DNA from: Pseudomonas sp. GOM7
GTDB lineage: Bacteria > Pseudomonadota > Gammaproteobacteria > Pseudomonadales > Pseudomonadaceae
NCBI RefSeq assembly: GCF_026723825.1
Contig: NZ_CP113519.1
Location: 5,084,001-5,148,000 of the forward strand
Direction of reading: 5' to 3'
DNA length: 64,000 nt
Positions 18,078-26,875 of this stretch are shown here, in pieces (position 1 is the first letter of the stretch; each line of letters begins with the position of its first letter). Under the pieces are notes generated by a model. It did no database searches and had not been told where the DNA came from. It was given only the letters and a program-made list of their open reading frames with translations. The position numbers and the translations under genes are program-made.

Positions 18078-19619
18078 TTAGAGTTGCGGGCCGGCGTTCT
18101 TGATCGCGTCGCTGACATCGAACTTGGCGAAGTTGTCGATGAACAGCTTGGCCAGGCCCTTGGCGGCTTCGTCGTAGGCGTTCTTGTCTGCCCAGGTGTT
18201 GCGCGGATTGAGCAGGTTGGTCTCGACGCCCGGCACCGACTTGGGCACGTCCAGGTTGATGATCGGCAGGTGCTCGGTCTCGGCACCGATCAGCGCACCG
18301 CTCTGGATGGCGGCGATCACACCACGGGTGGTGGGGATGTTGAAACGCTTGCCAACGCCGTAGCCACCGCCAGTCCAGCCGGTGTTGACCAGATAGACCT
18401 TGGAGCCGAAGGCATTGATGCGCTTGATCAGCAGCTCGGCGTAGACGCCGGCCGGGCGCGGGAAGAACGGCGCGCCGAAGCAGGTGGAGAAGGTGGACTT
18501 GATGCCGCCGCCCGAACCCATCTCGGTGGAACCGACCAGCGCGGTGTAGCCGGAGAGGAAGTGGTAGGCCGCCTGCTCGTTGTTGAGGATCGACACCGGC
18601 GGCAGTACGCCGGTCAGGTCGCAGGTCAGGAAGATCACCGCATTCGGCTCGCCGCCCAGGTTCTTCTCGCTGCGCTTCTCGACGTACTCCAGCGGGTAGG
18701 CGGCGCGGCTGTTCTGGGTCAGGCTGTCATCGGCGTAGTTCGGTACACGCTCTTCGTCGAGCACGACGTTTTCCAGCACGGTGCCGAACTGGATGGCTTT
18801 CCAGATCACCGGCTCGTTCTTCTCGGACAGGTCGATGCACTTGGCGTAGCAACCGCCCTCGACGTTGAACACCACGCCTTCGCCCCAGCCGTGCTCGTCG
18901 TCACCGATCAGGTAACGCGACTCGTCGGCAGACAGGGTGGTCTTGCCGGTGCCGGACAGGCCGAAGAACAGAGTGACGTCGCCTTCTTCGCCAATGTTGG
19001 CGGCGCAGTGCATCGGCAGCACGTCCTTTTCCGGCAGCAGGAAGTTCTGCACGGAGAACATGGCCTTCTTCATTTCACCGGCGTAACGCATGCCGGCGAT
19101 CAGCACCTTGCGCGCAGCGAAGTTGATGATCACGCAGCCATCGGAGTTGGTGCCGTCACGCTCAGGCACGCACTCGAAGTTGGCGACGTTGAGGATCTGC
19201 CACTCGGCCTTGGCAGCCGGGTTGTAGGTCTCGGGATTGATGAATAGCTGACGGCCGAACAGGTTCTGCCAGGCGGTGGCGGTGGTCATCTTCACCGGCA
19301 GGTAGTGGGCTTCGGCAGAACCTACGTGAACGTGGGAGACGAAATGATCCTGGGCGGCGTTGAACGCCTCGACGCGATCCCACAGGGCGTCAAACTTGTC
19401 GGCCGGGAACGGGCGGTTGATATTGTCCCAGGCGATCTGCGCCTCGGTGCTCGGCTCCTGAACGATGAAGCGATCAGCCGGCGAGCGGCCGGTGCGGTGG
19501 CCGGTGCGTACGACCAGCGCGCCATTGGCGGCCAGTTCCCCTTCACCACGGCGAATGGCTTCTTCGACCAGTTGCGCGGCGCTGATGTCGGTGTACACGG
19601 CATTGTTGGCTTGCGTCAT
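18078..19619 (-). CDS. pckA: Phosphoenolpyruvate carboxykinase (ATP)
   Basis: The ATG at 19617-19619 gives 513 residues starting MTQANNAVYTDIS. The protein carries the PEPCK nucleotide loop FFGLSGTGKTTLS (218-230), the metal-site GDDEHGWGE that follows, and the RTGHRTGRSPADRF substrate block (38-51). It decarboxylates and phosphorylates oxaloacetate to phosphoenolpyruvate using ATP, the entry to gluconeogenesis during growth on organic acids. It is flanked downstream by a strong terminator and upstream on the same strand by hslO, with 169 bases between, containing a perfect inverted repeat. Longer upstream start codons are not supported by ribosome sites. Confidence 0.96.
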   Translation of the reverse strand: MTQANNAVYTDISAAQLVEEAIRRGEGELAANGALVVRTGHRTGRSPADRFIVQEPSTEAQIAWDNINRPFPADKFDALWDRVEAFNAAQDHFVSHVHVGSAEAHYLPVKMTTATAWQNLFGRQLFINPETYNPAAKAEWQILNVANFECVPERDGTNSDGCVIINFAARKVLIAGMRYAGEMKKAMFSVQNFLLPEKDVLPMHCAANIGEEGDVTLFFGLSGTGKTTLSADESRYLIGDDEHGWGEGVVFNVEGGCYAKCIDLSEKNEPVIWKAIQFGTVLENVVLDEERVPNYADDSLTQNSRAAYPLEYVEKRSEKNLGGEPNAVIFLTCDLTGVLPPVSILNNEQAAYHFLSGYTALVGSTEMGSGGGIKSTFSTCFGAPFFPRPAGVYAELLIKRINAFGSKVYLVNTGWTGGGYGVGKRFNIPTTRGVIAAIQSGALIGAETEHLPIINLDVPKSVPGVETNLLNPRNTWADKNAYDEAAKGLAKLFIDNFAKFDVSDAIKNAGPQL

Positions 19620-19751
19620 GAGGATCCCCGTCGGCCGCTGGCCGAGTCTTCCGAACGTTGTGTAGTACAGGGGCAACTGCAACTACACGGTAAAAAAGTC
19701 GCGGGAGTATGCCAGAAAAGCGAACGGCTTGGCAGCCTCCGATCCGATCCA

Positions 19752-19778
19752 GCGCCAATAGTGACAGTCTATTGGCGC
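19752..19778. promoter_or_regulatory. Perfect 10-bp inverted repeat between hslO and pckA
   Basis: GCGCCAATAG (19752-19761) and its exact complement CTATTGGCGC (19769-19778) flank a 7-base spacer. There is no T-run on either side, so it is not a typical rho-independent terminator. It lies 10 bases after the hslO stop and about 130 bases before the pckA start. It may be an mRNA 3'-end hairpin or an operator for pckA. Confidence 0.6.
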
Positions 19779-19788
19779 GAGAGGTTCA

Positions 19789-20676
19789 TCAGTGACGGGT
19801 CTGCGACGGCGCTTCGCTGCCGGCCCCAGCGAACAGTTGGGCGATGTCGGCGGCATCGAACACATAGCGCTCGTTACAGAACTGGCAGTCGATCTCCACG
19901 CTGCCGCCCTGCTCGGCCAGCAGGGCTTCGGCATCGGCCTGGCCGAGGCTGGCCAGGGCACTGGCGGAGCGCTCGCGGGAGCAACTGCAGCGAAACTGCA
20001 GGGGCTGCTCATCGAACAGGCGCACGTTGTCCTGATGGTAAAGGCGGTGCAGCAAGGTCGGGTTGTCCAGCGCCAGCAACTCCTCGCTGCTGAGGGTGTC
20101 GGCCAGGGTCAGCACGTGGTTCCAGCTTTCGCTGCGCGCCTCGGGCTCGGTCTGGTGGTGCGGCGGCAGTTGCTGCAGCAGCAGGCCACGGGCACGCTGG
20201 CCGTCAGCCTTGAGCCAGAAGCGGGTGGGCAATTGCTCGGAACTGGCGAAGTAATTGGACAGGCACTCGGCCAGATCCACGCCGTCGAGGGCGACGATGC
20301 CCTGGTAACGCTGGCCCTTGGCCGGATCGATGGTGATGGCCAGCACGCCATCGGGCATCAGGCTCTGCAGATCGGCATCGGCGCCGATCTGCTCGCCGTC
20401 GTAGCGGGCGATGCCGCGCAGTTCACGGGCGCTGGAGCATTCGACCATGAGCAGCGGCAGCGGCCCTTCGGAACGCGCCTGCAGCACCAGCAGGCCGTCG
20501 AACTTGAGGGTGCCGACCAGCAGCGCGGCAGCGGCCATCATCTCGCCGAGCAGTTGCGCCACCGGCTGCGGATAGGCGTGCTTGGCCAGCACGTGGGCAT
20601 AGCTTTCACGCAGGGCGACCAGCTCGCCGCGCACATCGGTGTCGTCGAATAGGAAGCGTTGGCTGAAGTCGTTCAT
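19789..20676 (-). CDS. hslO: Hsp33 redox-regulated chaperone
   Basis: The ATG at 20674-20676 gives 295 residues, MNDFSQRFLFDDTDVRGEL being the typical Hsp33 start. The zinc-binding cysteines are present as C230-S-C232 and C264-Q-F-C267. Hsp33 holds unfolding proteins when its cysteines are oxidised and zinc is released under peroxide or bleach stress. It is a cytoplasmic chaperone. Upstream on the opposite strand is the PAP2 gene. Synteny with pckA and the Hsp15 gene matches what I recall of the Pseudomonas core genome. Confidence 0.95.
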   Translation of the reverse strand: MNDFSQRFLFDDTDVRGELVALRESYAHVLAKHAYPQPVAQLLGEMMAAAALLVGTLKFDGLLVLQARSEGPLPLLMVECSSARELRGIARYDGEQIGADADLQSLMPDGVLAITIDPAKGQRYQGIVALDGVDLAECLSNYFASSEQLPTRFWLKADGQRARGLLLQQLPPHHQTEPEARSESWNHVLTLADTLSSEELLALDNPTLLHRLYHQDNVRLFDEQPLQFRCSCSRERSASALASLGQADAEALLAEQGGSVEIDCQFCNERYVFDAADIAQLFAGAGSEAPSQTRH

Positions 20677-20820
20677 GGCGGTCTGCCCAGGGTCTGCAAA
20701 AAAGGCTGGCGATTTTATGCACAAATGCCTCTGCAACCAAGGCCCGGACGTCGAGCGCCTTCTGCCTGAACACGGCCTGAACCAAGCACCAAGTCACATT
20801 GCATGCCCGAGACAAGGGCC

Positions 20821-20832
20821 TAATATGCGCGC
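20821..20832 (+). promoter_or_regulatory. Candidate -10 box with GC-rich discriminator for the PAP2 gene
   Basis: TAATAT followed by GCGCGC lies about 48 bases before the ATG at 20874. The pattern matches the -10 plus discriminator seen before tex, rep, yjbQ and the rimB-like gene. No good -35 match is visible. Confidence 0.4.
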
Positions 20833-20873
20833 GCTTAGGGTAGAGCCGTCATATTTCTGCAAAGGGACTTTTC

Positions 20874-21668
20874 ATGCCAACCCCATTCCTCAATACGCAG
20901 TGGCGCCCAAAACCACTGTTGACCTGCCATATCGTCAGCCTGCTGCTGCTCGCCAGTTGGCTGTGGCAGCCTACGCGGCAACTGTGGGACGCCTTCGATC
21001 TGTGGCTGTTCCACCTGCTCAACGACCCGGTGCATGCCGGCGGGCTGTGGGCGCATATCTGGGCCATCGGCAGCATGCGCCCGGTGGATGCCGGCGTCGG
21101 TGTGGTGATGCTGGCGGTGATGCTCAAGGCCGGCCTGGTGTTCGAGGGGCCACAGGTACGCCGCGCGCTCTATGCCTTCCTGGCCATGCTGGTGATGATG
21201 CTGCTGATTCGCGTGCTGTTTTCCGACCTGGTCGAGTACATGGGCTGGCAACGCCAGAGCGCCTCGCTGGCGGTGGAAGGCAGCGCCCGGTTGACCGAGA
21301 TGTTCCCGGCCTGGGAAGAGCGCTGGGATCTCAAGGACAGCGCCAGCCGCAGCTTCCCCGGCGACCATGCTTCGGTACTGATGATCTGGGCCTACTTCAT
21401 GACCTTCTTCGCCCGTGGCTGGCGCCTGGCGCTGGTCTGGACGATTGCCGTGATCGGCATGCTGCCGCGCCTGGTGGCCGGCGCGCACTGGGGCTCGGAC
21501 GCCTTCGTCGGTGGCGTGCTGCTGAGCCTGATCGGCATGGCCTGGGGCTGCTACACACCGCTGGGTTACCGCGCCAGCGAGTGGCTGGAGAAGATCAGCC
21601 TGCCGTTCACCTCACGCCTGGCCAGGCTGCCGCTGTTAGGCAACATCAGCGTCGTCAGCGGGCGCTGA
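20874..21668 (+). CDS. PAP2-superfamily membrane phosphatase
   Basis: The 264-residue protein has about six membrane helices and the PAP2 catalytic signatures SRSFPGDHAS (central His) and RLVAGAHWGSD (Arg, His, Asp). The first PAP2 motif (KxxxxxxRP) is weak. Such enzymes dephosphorylate lipid A, undecaprenyl pyrophosphate or phosphatidylglycerophosphate on the periplasmic side. AAAGGGA precedes the ATG. It is convergent with hslR, 7 bases apart. The location beside hslO/hslR is conserved in Pseudomonas as I remember it. The exact lipid substrate cannot be told. Confidence 0.87.
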   Translation: MPTPFLNTQWRPKPLLTCHIVSLLLLASWLWQPTRQLWDAFDLWLFHLLNDPVHAGGLWAHIWAIGSMRPVDAGVGVVMLAVMLKAGLVFEGPQVRRALYAFLAMLVMMLLIRVLFSDLVEYMGWQRQSASLAVEGSARLTEMFPAWEERWDLKDSASRSFPGDHASVLMIWAYFMTFFARGWRLALVWTIAVIGMLPRLVAGAHWGSDAFVGGVLLSLIGMAWGCYTPLGYRASEWLEKISLPFTSRLARLPLLGNISVVSGR

Positions 21669-21675
21669 CACGCTC

Positions 21676-22107
21676 CTACAAATCTTCATCGTCCCAGGGG
21701 TGGCGCAGGCCGCCGCTCTGCTGTTCATTGAACTGATGGATCTGCCGGCGCTGCTTCTTGCTCGGTCTACCCTCGGTCTGCACGCCAAGGGCGCCGGCCT
21801 TGCGTAGCGCCGCAGCCTGCTCGCGGCGGGCAATGCTTTCTTCCGTCTCGCGATAGAGCAACTGCGCCTCCGGCGCGCCACGGCGCACGGCGGAAAGCGC
21901 CAGCACCTGCACGGTGCGCTCGTCGAAACCGGTGCGCAGCACGTACTCGTCACCCACCTTGGGCTCCTTGCCGGGTTTGCAACGCTCGCCGCGATGATGC
22001 ACCTTGCCCCCTTCTATGGCCGCCTTGGCCAGGGCACGGGTCTTGTAGAAGCGTGCCGCCCACAGCCATTTGTCCAGCCTGACCTTGTCGTCGTCTTTTT
22101 CGCTCAT
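21676..22107 (-). CDS. hslR: Hsp15, S4-domain ribosome-associated protein
   Basis: With the ATG at 22105-22107 the product is 143 residues, MSEKDDDKVRLDKWLWAARF, close to the 133 of E. coli Hsp15. The S4 RNA-binding domain runs RLDKWLWAARFYKTRALAKAAIEGGKVHHRG, followed by a basic C-terminal helix (RPSKKQRRQIHQF). Hsp15 rescues 50S subunits still carrying peptidyl-tRNA after heat shock. Two further in-frame ATGs lie up to 33 bases upstream, but family alignment favours this one. It is divergent from the rimB-like gene. Confidence 0.93.
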   Translation of the reverse strand: MSEKDDDKVRLDKWLWAARFYKTRALAKAAIEGGKVHHRGERCKPGKEPKVGDEYVLRTGFDERTVQVLALSAVRRGAPEAQLLYRETEESIARREQAAALRKAGALGVQTEGRPSKKQRRQIHQFNEQQSGGLRHPWDDEDL

Positions 22108-22176
22108 CTCACACTCTGTTGGTTCAAGCATGCCGCTCATGCGTGCATCCCTGATGCAGTTGTCACACAGCGCATC

Positions 22177-22188
22177 TAGAATGCGCGG
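22177..22188 (+). promoter_or_regulatory. Candidate promoter -10 (TAGAAT + GCGCGG) for rimB-like/rimK
   Basis: TAGAAT at 22177-22182 is followed by GCGCGG, about 40 bases before the GTG start. The same hexamer and discriminator precede rep and yjbQ. Confidence 0.45.
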
Positions 22189-22227
22189 AACTATAGGCCC
22201 TGTCAGTCACGGGGGAACACTGTCGTC

Positions 22228-22701
22228 GTGAAAAACATCGACCCTCTCAGCGTGATCGGCCTGCGCGAATGGATCAACCTGCCCGAGCTCGGCATCATCG
22301 GCCTGCGTGCCAAGATCGATACCGGCGCCAGTACCTCCAGCCTGCATGCCAGCGATATCCAGCCGTTCCAGCGCGACGGCGAGGACTGGGTGCGCTTTAC
22401 CGCCTATCTCGGCACCCAGGTGCAGCGCCGCCACCGCTGCGAAGCGCCGCTGGTGTCGGTGCGACGCATCAAGAGCTCCAATGGCCAGGTACAGAACCGC
22501 TACGTGATCCGTACCGAACTGGCCCTGGGTGATCGCCTGTGGCCTGTGGAATTCACCCTGGCCTGCCGCAAGACCATGCGCTACCGCGTGCTGCTCGGCT
22601 CCAAGGCGCTGGTCGCCGGTGGCTTGCTGGTCAACCCGGCGCTGAGCTACGTGCAAGACAAACCCGCCCTGCCCTCATCCCTTTCATCAGGTGCCCAATG
22701 A
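22228..22701 (+). CDS. Retropepsin-like ATP-dependent zinc protease family protein (RimB-like)
   Basis: A GTG start at 22228 follows GGGGGA. The 157-residue protein has the aspartic-protease-like motif RAKIDTGASTSSLHA and the downstream YRVLLGSKAL block that define the DUF785 family. Its TGA overlaps the rimK ATG (ATGA). In P. fluorescens the neighbour of rimK is described as the protease RimB, part of a system that modifies ribosomal protein S6; I transfer that by context. Whether it truly needs ATP or zinc, as the family name states, cannot be judged here. Confidence 0.85.
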   Translation: MKNIDPLSVIGLREWINLPELGIIGLRAKIDTGASTSSLHASDIQPFQRDGEDWVRFTAYLGTQVQRRHRCEAPLVSVRRIKSSNGQVQNRYVIRTELALGDRLWPVEFTLACRKTMRYRVLLGSKALVAGGLLVNPALSYVQDKPALPSSLSSGAQ

Positions 22702-23603
22702 AAATCGCCGTGCTGTCGCGCAACCCGCGTCTGTATTCCACCCGCCGTCTGGTGGAGGCTGGCGAGCAACGCGGGCATGAGATGCAGGTGATCGACACCC
22801 TGCGCGCCTACATGAACATCGCCAGCCACAAGCCGCAGATCCACTACCGTGGCCAGGCGCTGGAAGGCTTCGAGGCGGTGATCCCGCGCATCGGCGCCTC
22901 GGTGACCTTCTATGGCTGCGCGGTGTTGCGCCAGTTCGAGATGATGGGCGTCTACCCGCTCAACGAATCGGTGGCCATCAGCCGCTCGCGCGACAAGCTG
23001 CGCGCCCTGCAACTGCTGTCGCGCAAGGGCATCGGCCTGCCGGTGACCGGTTTCGCTCACTCGCCGGACGACATTCCCGACCTGATCCAGATGGTCGGCG
23101 GCGCGCCGCTGGTGATCAAGGTGCTGGAGGGCACTCAGGGCATGGGTGTGGTGCTGGCCGAGACGCACAAGGCCGCCGAGTCGGTGATCGAGGCCTTCCT
23201 CGGCCTCAAGCAGGACATCATGGTGCAGGAATATATCAGCGAGGCCGGCGGCGCCGACATTCGCTGCTTCGTGGTCGGCGACAAGGTGATCGCGGCGATG
23301 AAGCGCCAGGCCAAGGCCGGCGAGTTCCGCTCCAATCTGCATCGCGGCGGCAGCGCCAGCCTGATCAAGATCACCCCGGAAGAGCGCATGACTGCCGTGC
23401 GTGCGGCCAAGGTGATGGGCCTGAACGTGGCCGGTGTGGATATCCTGCGCTCCAACCATGGCCCGCTGGTGATGGAGGTGAACTCCTCACCGGGCCTCGA
23501 AGGCATCGAGACCACCACCGGCAAGGACGTCGCCGGCATGATCATCGAGCACCTGGAGAAGAACGCCGAGCACGGCCAGACTCGCACCAAGGGGCGCGGA
23601 TGA
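22698..23603 (+). CDS. rimK: RimK, ribosomal protein S6 glutamate ligase
   Basis: Starting at ATG 22698, the product is 301 residues (E. coli 300), MKIAVLSRNPRLYSTRRLVE. It has the ATP-grasp fold with IKVLEGTQGMGVVL as the nucleotide loop, VQEYI, and the metal-binding VMEVNSSPGLEGIE near the end. RimK adds glutamates to the C-terminus of ribosomal protein S6, changing ribosome composition. It is coupled to the rimB-like gene before it and to ldcA after it by 4-base overlaps, so the three form one operon. Confidence 0.95.
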   Translation: MKIAVLSRNPRLYSTRRLVEAGEQRGHEMQVIDTLRAYMNIASHKPQIHYRGQALEGFEAVIPRIGASVTFYGCAVLRQFEMMGVYPLNESVAISRSRDKLRALQLLSRKGIGLPVTGFAHSPDDIPDLIQMVGGAPLVIKVLEGTQGMGVVLAETHKAAESVIEAFLGLKQDIMVQEYISEAGGADIRCFVVGDKVIAAMKRQAKAGEFRSNLHRGGSASLIKITPEERMTAVRAAKVMGLNVAGVDILRSNHGPLVMEVNSSPGLEGIETTTGKDVAGMIIEHLEKNAEHGQTRTKGRG

Positions 23604-24496
23604 GCACGCCGTTCGACGGTAGCCTGGCGCTGATCGCTCCCGCCTCGGCCATCGCCGAAGAGGTGCTGGAAGCGACCCTGGCCCAACTCGACGTCTTGGG
23701 CATCCGCTATCACCTGGGCCGGCACGTACGCACCCGTCACCGCTACCTGGCCGGCACGCCTGAGCAGCGCCTGGACGACCTGCATCAGGCCTTTACCCTG
23801 CCCGACATCGACGCCGTCTGGTGCCTGCGCGGGGGCTATGGCTGCGCGCAACTGGTGACGGATATCGACTGGACGCTGCTGCAGCAGGCCAGCCCACGCC
23901 CGCTGATCGGCTTCTCCGACCTGTCGATCCTGCTCGAAGCCTTTGCCCGGCATGAGCTGCCGGCCATCCATGGCCCGGTGGCCACGGCCCTGGGCCATCA
24001 GGCACTGGCGGCGCCGGGTGGCCAGCGCGAGCGGCTGGCCTCGATGCAGGCGCTGTGGAGTCTGCTCGCGGGGCAACACCGGCAGTTGCCGGTACGACAT
24101 ATCAGCGGCCCGCAACAGGCCATCGAAGGCCGCTTGCAGGGTGGCAACCTCACGGCTCTGGCCAGCGCCTGCGGAACCCCTGCCGGGCTGCGCCTGGCAG
24201 AAGACTCGATCCTGATTCTGGAAGACGTCGGCGAGCCCTACTACCGCCTGGAGCGCAGTCTCTGGCAACTGCTGCACGGCTTCGCCGGGCGCAAGCCGCG
24301 GGCATTGTGCCTGGGCAGTTTCACCGACTGCCCTCGGCGCGGGGTGCATCACAGCCTCGAAGAAATCTTCGCCGAGTACCTGGCACCACTGGGCATCCCG
24401 CTGTATGGCGACCTGCCCAGTGGCCACGGCGATGCCAATTTCCCCTGGCCCTACGGCCAACACGCCCGTCTGTTCGGCGACAGCCTGACCTGGTAA
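23600..24496 (+). CDS. ldcA: LD-carboxypeptidase (S66 family)
   Basis: The 298-residue protein has the S66 peptidase elements: LIAPASA at the N-terminus, WCLRGGYGCAQL, the nucleophile-serine block IGFSDLSILL, EDVGEPYYRLERSL with the acidic residue, and the histidine in SGHGDANFPWPYG. It removes the terminal D-alanine from murein tetrapeptides during cytoplasmic peptidoglycan recycling. The ATG overlaps the rimK stop (ATGA). It is convergent with the envZ-like gene. Confidence 0.93.
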   Translation: MSTPFDGSLALIAPASAIAEEVLEATLAQLDVLGIRYHLGRHVRTRHRYLAGTPEQRLDDLHQAFTLPDIDAVWCLRGGYGCAQLVTDIDWTLLQQASPRPLIGFSDLSILLEAFARHELPAIHGPVATALGHQALAAPGGQRERLASMQALWSLLAGQHRQLPVRHISGPQQAIEGRLQGGNLTALASACGTPAGLRLAEDSILILEDVGEPYYRLERSLWQLLHGFAGRKPRALCLGSFTDCPRRGVHHSLEEIFAEYLAPLGIPLYGDLPSGHGDANFPWPYGQHARLFGDSLTW

Positions 24497-24511
24497 TCCG
24501 CCGCCCCGTTC

Positions 24512-25828
24512 TCAGACCGCATCGCGCGGCAACAACAACCCCAGTGGCAAACGCACCCGCGCCTCCAGGCCACCGCCGCTGCGGTTGCGCAGCTCGACGC
24601 TACCGCCGTGCTGCGCGGCGATGCGCTTGACGATGGCCAGGCCCAGGCCGGTGCCACGTCCGCCACGGGCGCGATCGCCGCGAATGAAGGGGTTGAAGAT
24701 GCTGTCCAGCTCGGCCGGGTCGATGCCGGTACCGCGATCGAGCACGCTCAGCACCACGTAGGGCGCGTTCTGGTCGCCGGCCAGGCTGGCGACCACTTCC
24801 ACCGCATCGCCACCGCCATGATTGAGGGCGTTTTCCACCAGGTTGGTGAGCAGGCGCTTGATCGACACGCGCCGTAGCGGGAAGGGCGGAATGCTCTCAA
24901 GGCACAGGCGCACGCGCTCGCTGCCCTGGTTGTAGGGCGCCAGGGTTTCGCGCACCAACTCGGGGAAGTCGGCTTCCTCCACCGGCTCGCCGCGACCATC
25001 GCGGATGAAGGCGAGGAACTGGTCGAGGATCGCGTCCATGTCCTCGATATCGCGCACCATGTCGTCGGTCAGCTCGGAATCGTTGTCCATGAACTCCAGA
25101 GCCAGGCGCAGGCGCGTCAGCGGCGTGCGCAGGTCGTGGGAGACGCCGGCCAGCATCAGCTCGCGCTCGCGAGAGGCCTGCTCGACATCCTCGGCCATCT
25201 GGTTGAAGGCGCGGTACACCTCGGTCATCTCGCTTGGCGTATCGCTGATCGGCAGGCGCACGCTGCGCCCCTGGCCAAGCTGGCGGGCAGCGAACACCAG
25301 ACGCTTGAGCGGGGCGTTGAGCTGGCGCACGAAGATCCAGGCGGCGCCAGTGGAAATCAGGCCGATGCCGAGAAACCAGCCGAGCACGCTCCAGATACGC
25401 TGCCCGCGCAAGGGGTGCGGGTACATGGGCACCCGCACCCAGCCGTCGCCAAGGCTCGGCGCGCGCACCCAGAGCGCGGGCGGCGTGGTCGCACGCACCC
25501 GGGTTTCGGTGTCAGGGCCGAGTTCGGTCTGCATCTGCCGCTGGAAGATTTCGCTGTACGGCCAGTGTTGCTCGTTGGGCGGCACCTGATCGCTGGGCGT
25601 GCGCTTGAGGCCGGCGGCCTCGGCGATGTGATCGCGGTCGTCCGGATTGGCGGCCCAGTAGGCGCGCAGGGTCAGGGCTGCGCCGTGGCTGTACTGGCGG
25701 TCGACCAGTACGTCTTCGTTCATCATCAGATAAACCAGGGTCAGCGCCTTGGAGAACAGCACGACGACGAGCACCAGCCAAAGGGTACGGGCGAAGAAGC
25801 TTTGCGGGAACCAGACAGGAGCCTTCAC
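24512..25828 (-). CDS. envZ: EnvZ/AmgS-like sensor histidine kinase
   Basis: The best start is GTG at 25826-25828 (438 residues, beginning with KAPVWFPQSFFARTLW), although an upstream TTG at 25837 is open. Features in order are membrane helix 1 (about 14-36), a periplasmic loop, helix 2 (about 147-167), HAMP, the phospho-accepting H231 in GVSHDLRTPLTRLRL, NALNHGG (N box) and the GRGTGLGLAIVKR (G2) box. It matches the kinase called AmgS in P. aeruginosa, which senses membrane damage from aminoglycosides. It is the second gene after ompR; a repeat element splits the pair. Confidence 0.93.
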   Translation of the reverse strand: MKAPVWFPQSFFARTLWLVLVVVLFSKALTLVYLMMNEDVLVDRQYSHGAALTLRAYWAANPDDRDHIAEAAGLKRTPSDQVPPNEQHWPYSEIFQRQMQTELGPDTETRVRATTPPALWVRAPSLGDGWVRVPMYPHPLRGQRIWSVLGWFLGIGLISTGAAWIFVRQLNAPLKRLVFAARQLGQGRSVRLPISDTPSEMTEVYRAFNQMAEDVEQASRERELMLAGVSHDLRTPLTRLRLALEFMDNDSELTDDMVRDIEDMDAILDQFLAFIRDGRGEPVEEADFPELVRETLAPYNQGSERVRLCLESIPPFPLRRVSIKRLLTNLVENALNHGGGDAVEVVASLAGDQNAPYVVLSVLDRGTGIDPAELDSIFNPFIRGDRARGGRGTGLGLAIVKRIAAQHGGSVELRNRSGGGLEARVRLPLGLLLPRDAV

Positions 25829-25848
25829 GAGCGGCAAGCCCCGGAGGT

Positions 25849-25933
25849 GCAGCTACAAGCCTCAAGCCTCAAGCTACAAGTGGTTGTACCGCCCGCTTTT
25901 TCCTGCAGCTTGTGGCTTGCAGCTTGCAGCTTC
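25849..25933. repeat. AAGCTGCAAG-type inverted repeat inside the ompR-envZ operon, copy 2
   Basis: GCAGCTACAAGCCTCAAGCC, AGCTACAAG and, on the other side, CAGCTTGTGGCTTGCAGCTT form an imperfect hairpin. The element fills nearly all of the 103 bases between the ompR stop and the envZ start. Confidence 0.75.
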
Positions 25934-26669
25934 ATTTATTCCCGTCCGGCACGAAGACGTAGCCTACGCCCCAAACGGTCTGGATATAACGCGGCTTGGA
26001 CGGATCCGGTTCGATCAGGCGGCGCAGGCGGCTGATCTGCACGTCGATGGAACGCTCCAGCGCATCCCACTCGCGGCCACGGGCCAGGTTCATCAGCTTG
26101 TCGCGAGTCAGCGGCTCGCGCGCATGTTGTACCAGGGCCTTGAGCACGGCGAACTCGCCGGTGGTGAGCATGTGCACCTCATCGCCCTTCTTCAACTCGC
26201 GGGTGGCCAGCGACAGCTCGTACTCGCCGAAGCTGACCTTCTGATCCTCGGTGCCCGGCGCACCCGGCACCACGGGAGCCTGCCGGCGCAGTACGGCCTT
26301 GATGCGCGCCAGCAGCTCGCGCGGGTTGAAGGGTTTGGCCAGATAATCGTCGGCGCCCAGTTCCAGGCCCTGGATGCGGCTGCCCTCGTCGCCCTTGGCG
26401 GTGAGCATGATGATGGGCATTTGATTGCCCGCCTCGCGCAGGCGGCGGCAGGCGGAAAGGCCATCCTCGCCCGGCAGCATCAGGTCGAGCACCACCAGAT
26501 GGAACAGCTCGCGAGCCAGCAGGCGGTCCATCTGCTCGACGTTCTCCACCGCGCGCACCCGATAGCCCTGCTCATCGAAGAAGCGCTCGAGCAAGCGGCG
26601 CAAACGGGCGTCGTCATCGACGATGAGAATCTTCTCGCCTTCGGCAACTGGGGCAGCGGACTGGGTCAT
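25932..26669 (-). CDS. ompR: OmpR/AmgR-like response regulator
   Basis: The ATG at 26667-26669 with AAGGAGA upstream gives 245 residues. The receiver domain has acidic DDD (18-20), phospho-acceptor D62 in LVVLDLMLPGEDG, the switch Thr in MLTAKGDE and the Lys in AKPFNPRELL. The winged-helix output domain ends with RYIQTVWGVGYVFVPDG. It works with the downstream kinase gene on the same strand. In P. aeruginosa the orthologous AmgRS controls membrane-stress genes. It is divergent from tex. Confidence 0.94.
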   Translation of the reverse strand: MTQSAAPVAEGEKILIVDDDARLRRLLERFFDEQGYRVRAVENVEQMDRLLARELFHLVVLDLMLPGEDGLSACRRLREAGNQMPIIMLTAKGDEGSRIQGLELGADDYLAKPFNPRELLARIKAVLRRQAPVVPGAPGTEDQKVSFGEYELSLATRELKKGDEVHMLTTGEFAVLKALVQHAREPLTRDKLMNLARGREWDALERSIDVQISRLRRLIEPDPSKPRYIQTVWGVGYVFVPDGNK

Positions 26670-26800
26670 GGCGTCTCCTTGGGCAGCCGTACTGATGACG
26701 GCAAGTGGCGGCATTATCGCTCAGGCGCATGGCTGGGCGCCTCAGCCATTGTTAGCAGATTTTTCCCCGAATGGTTCTCAGCACGGGCGAATGCGGTGTT

Positions 26801-26812
26801 TATAATGCGCCG
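26801..26812 (+). promoter_or_regulatory. Candidate tex promoter -10 box
   Basis: A perfect TATAAT at 26801-26806 is followed by GCGCCG, 70 bases before the tex ATG. The -35 region is not recognisable. Confidence 0.55.
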
Positions 26813-26875
26813 CTTTCGTCTCTGGCCTGCATTCTTGCGGCCACCCTAGTCGTTCCAGTGTGGGTAGCTTTATCT

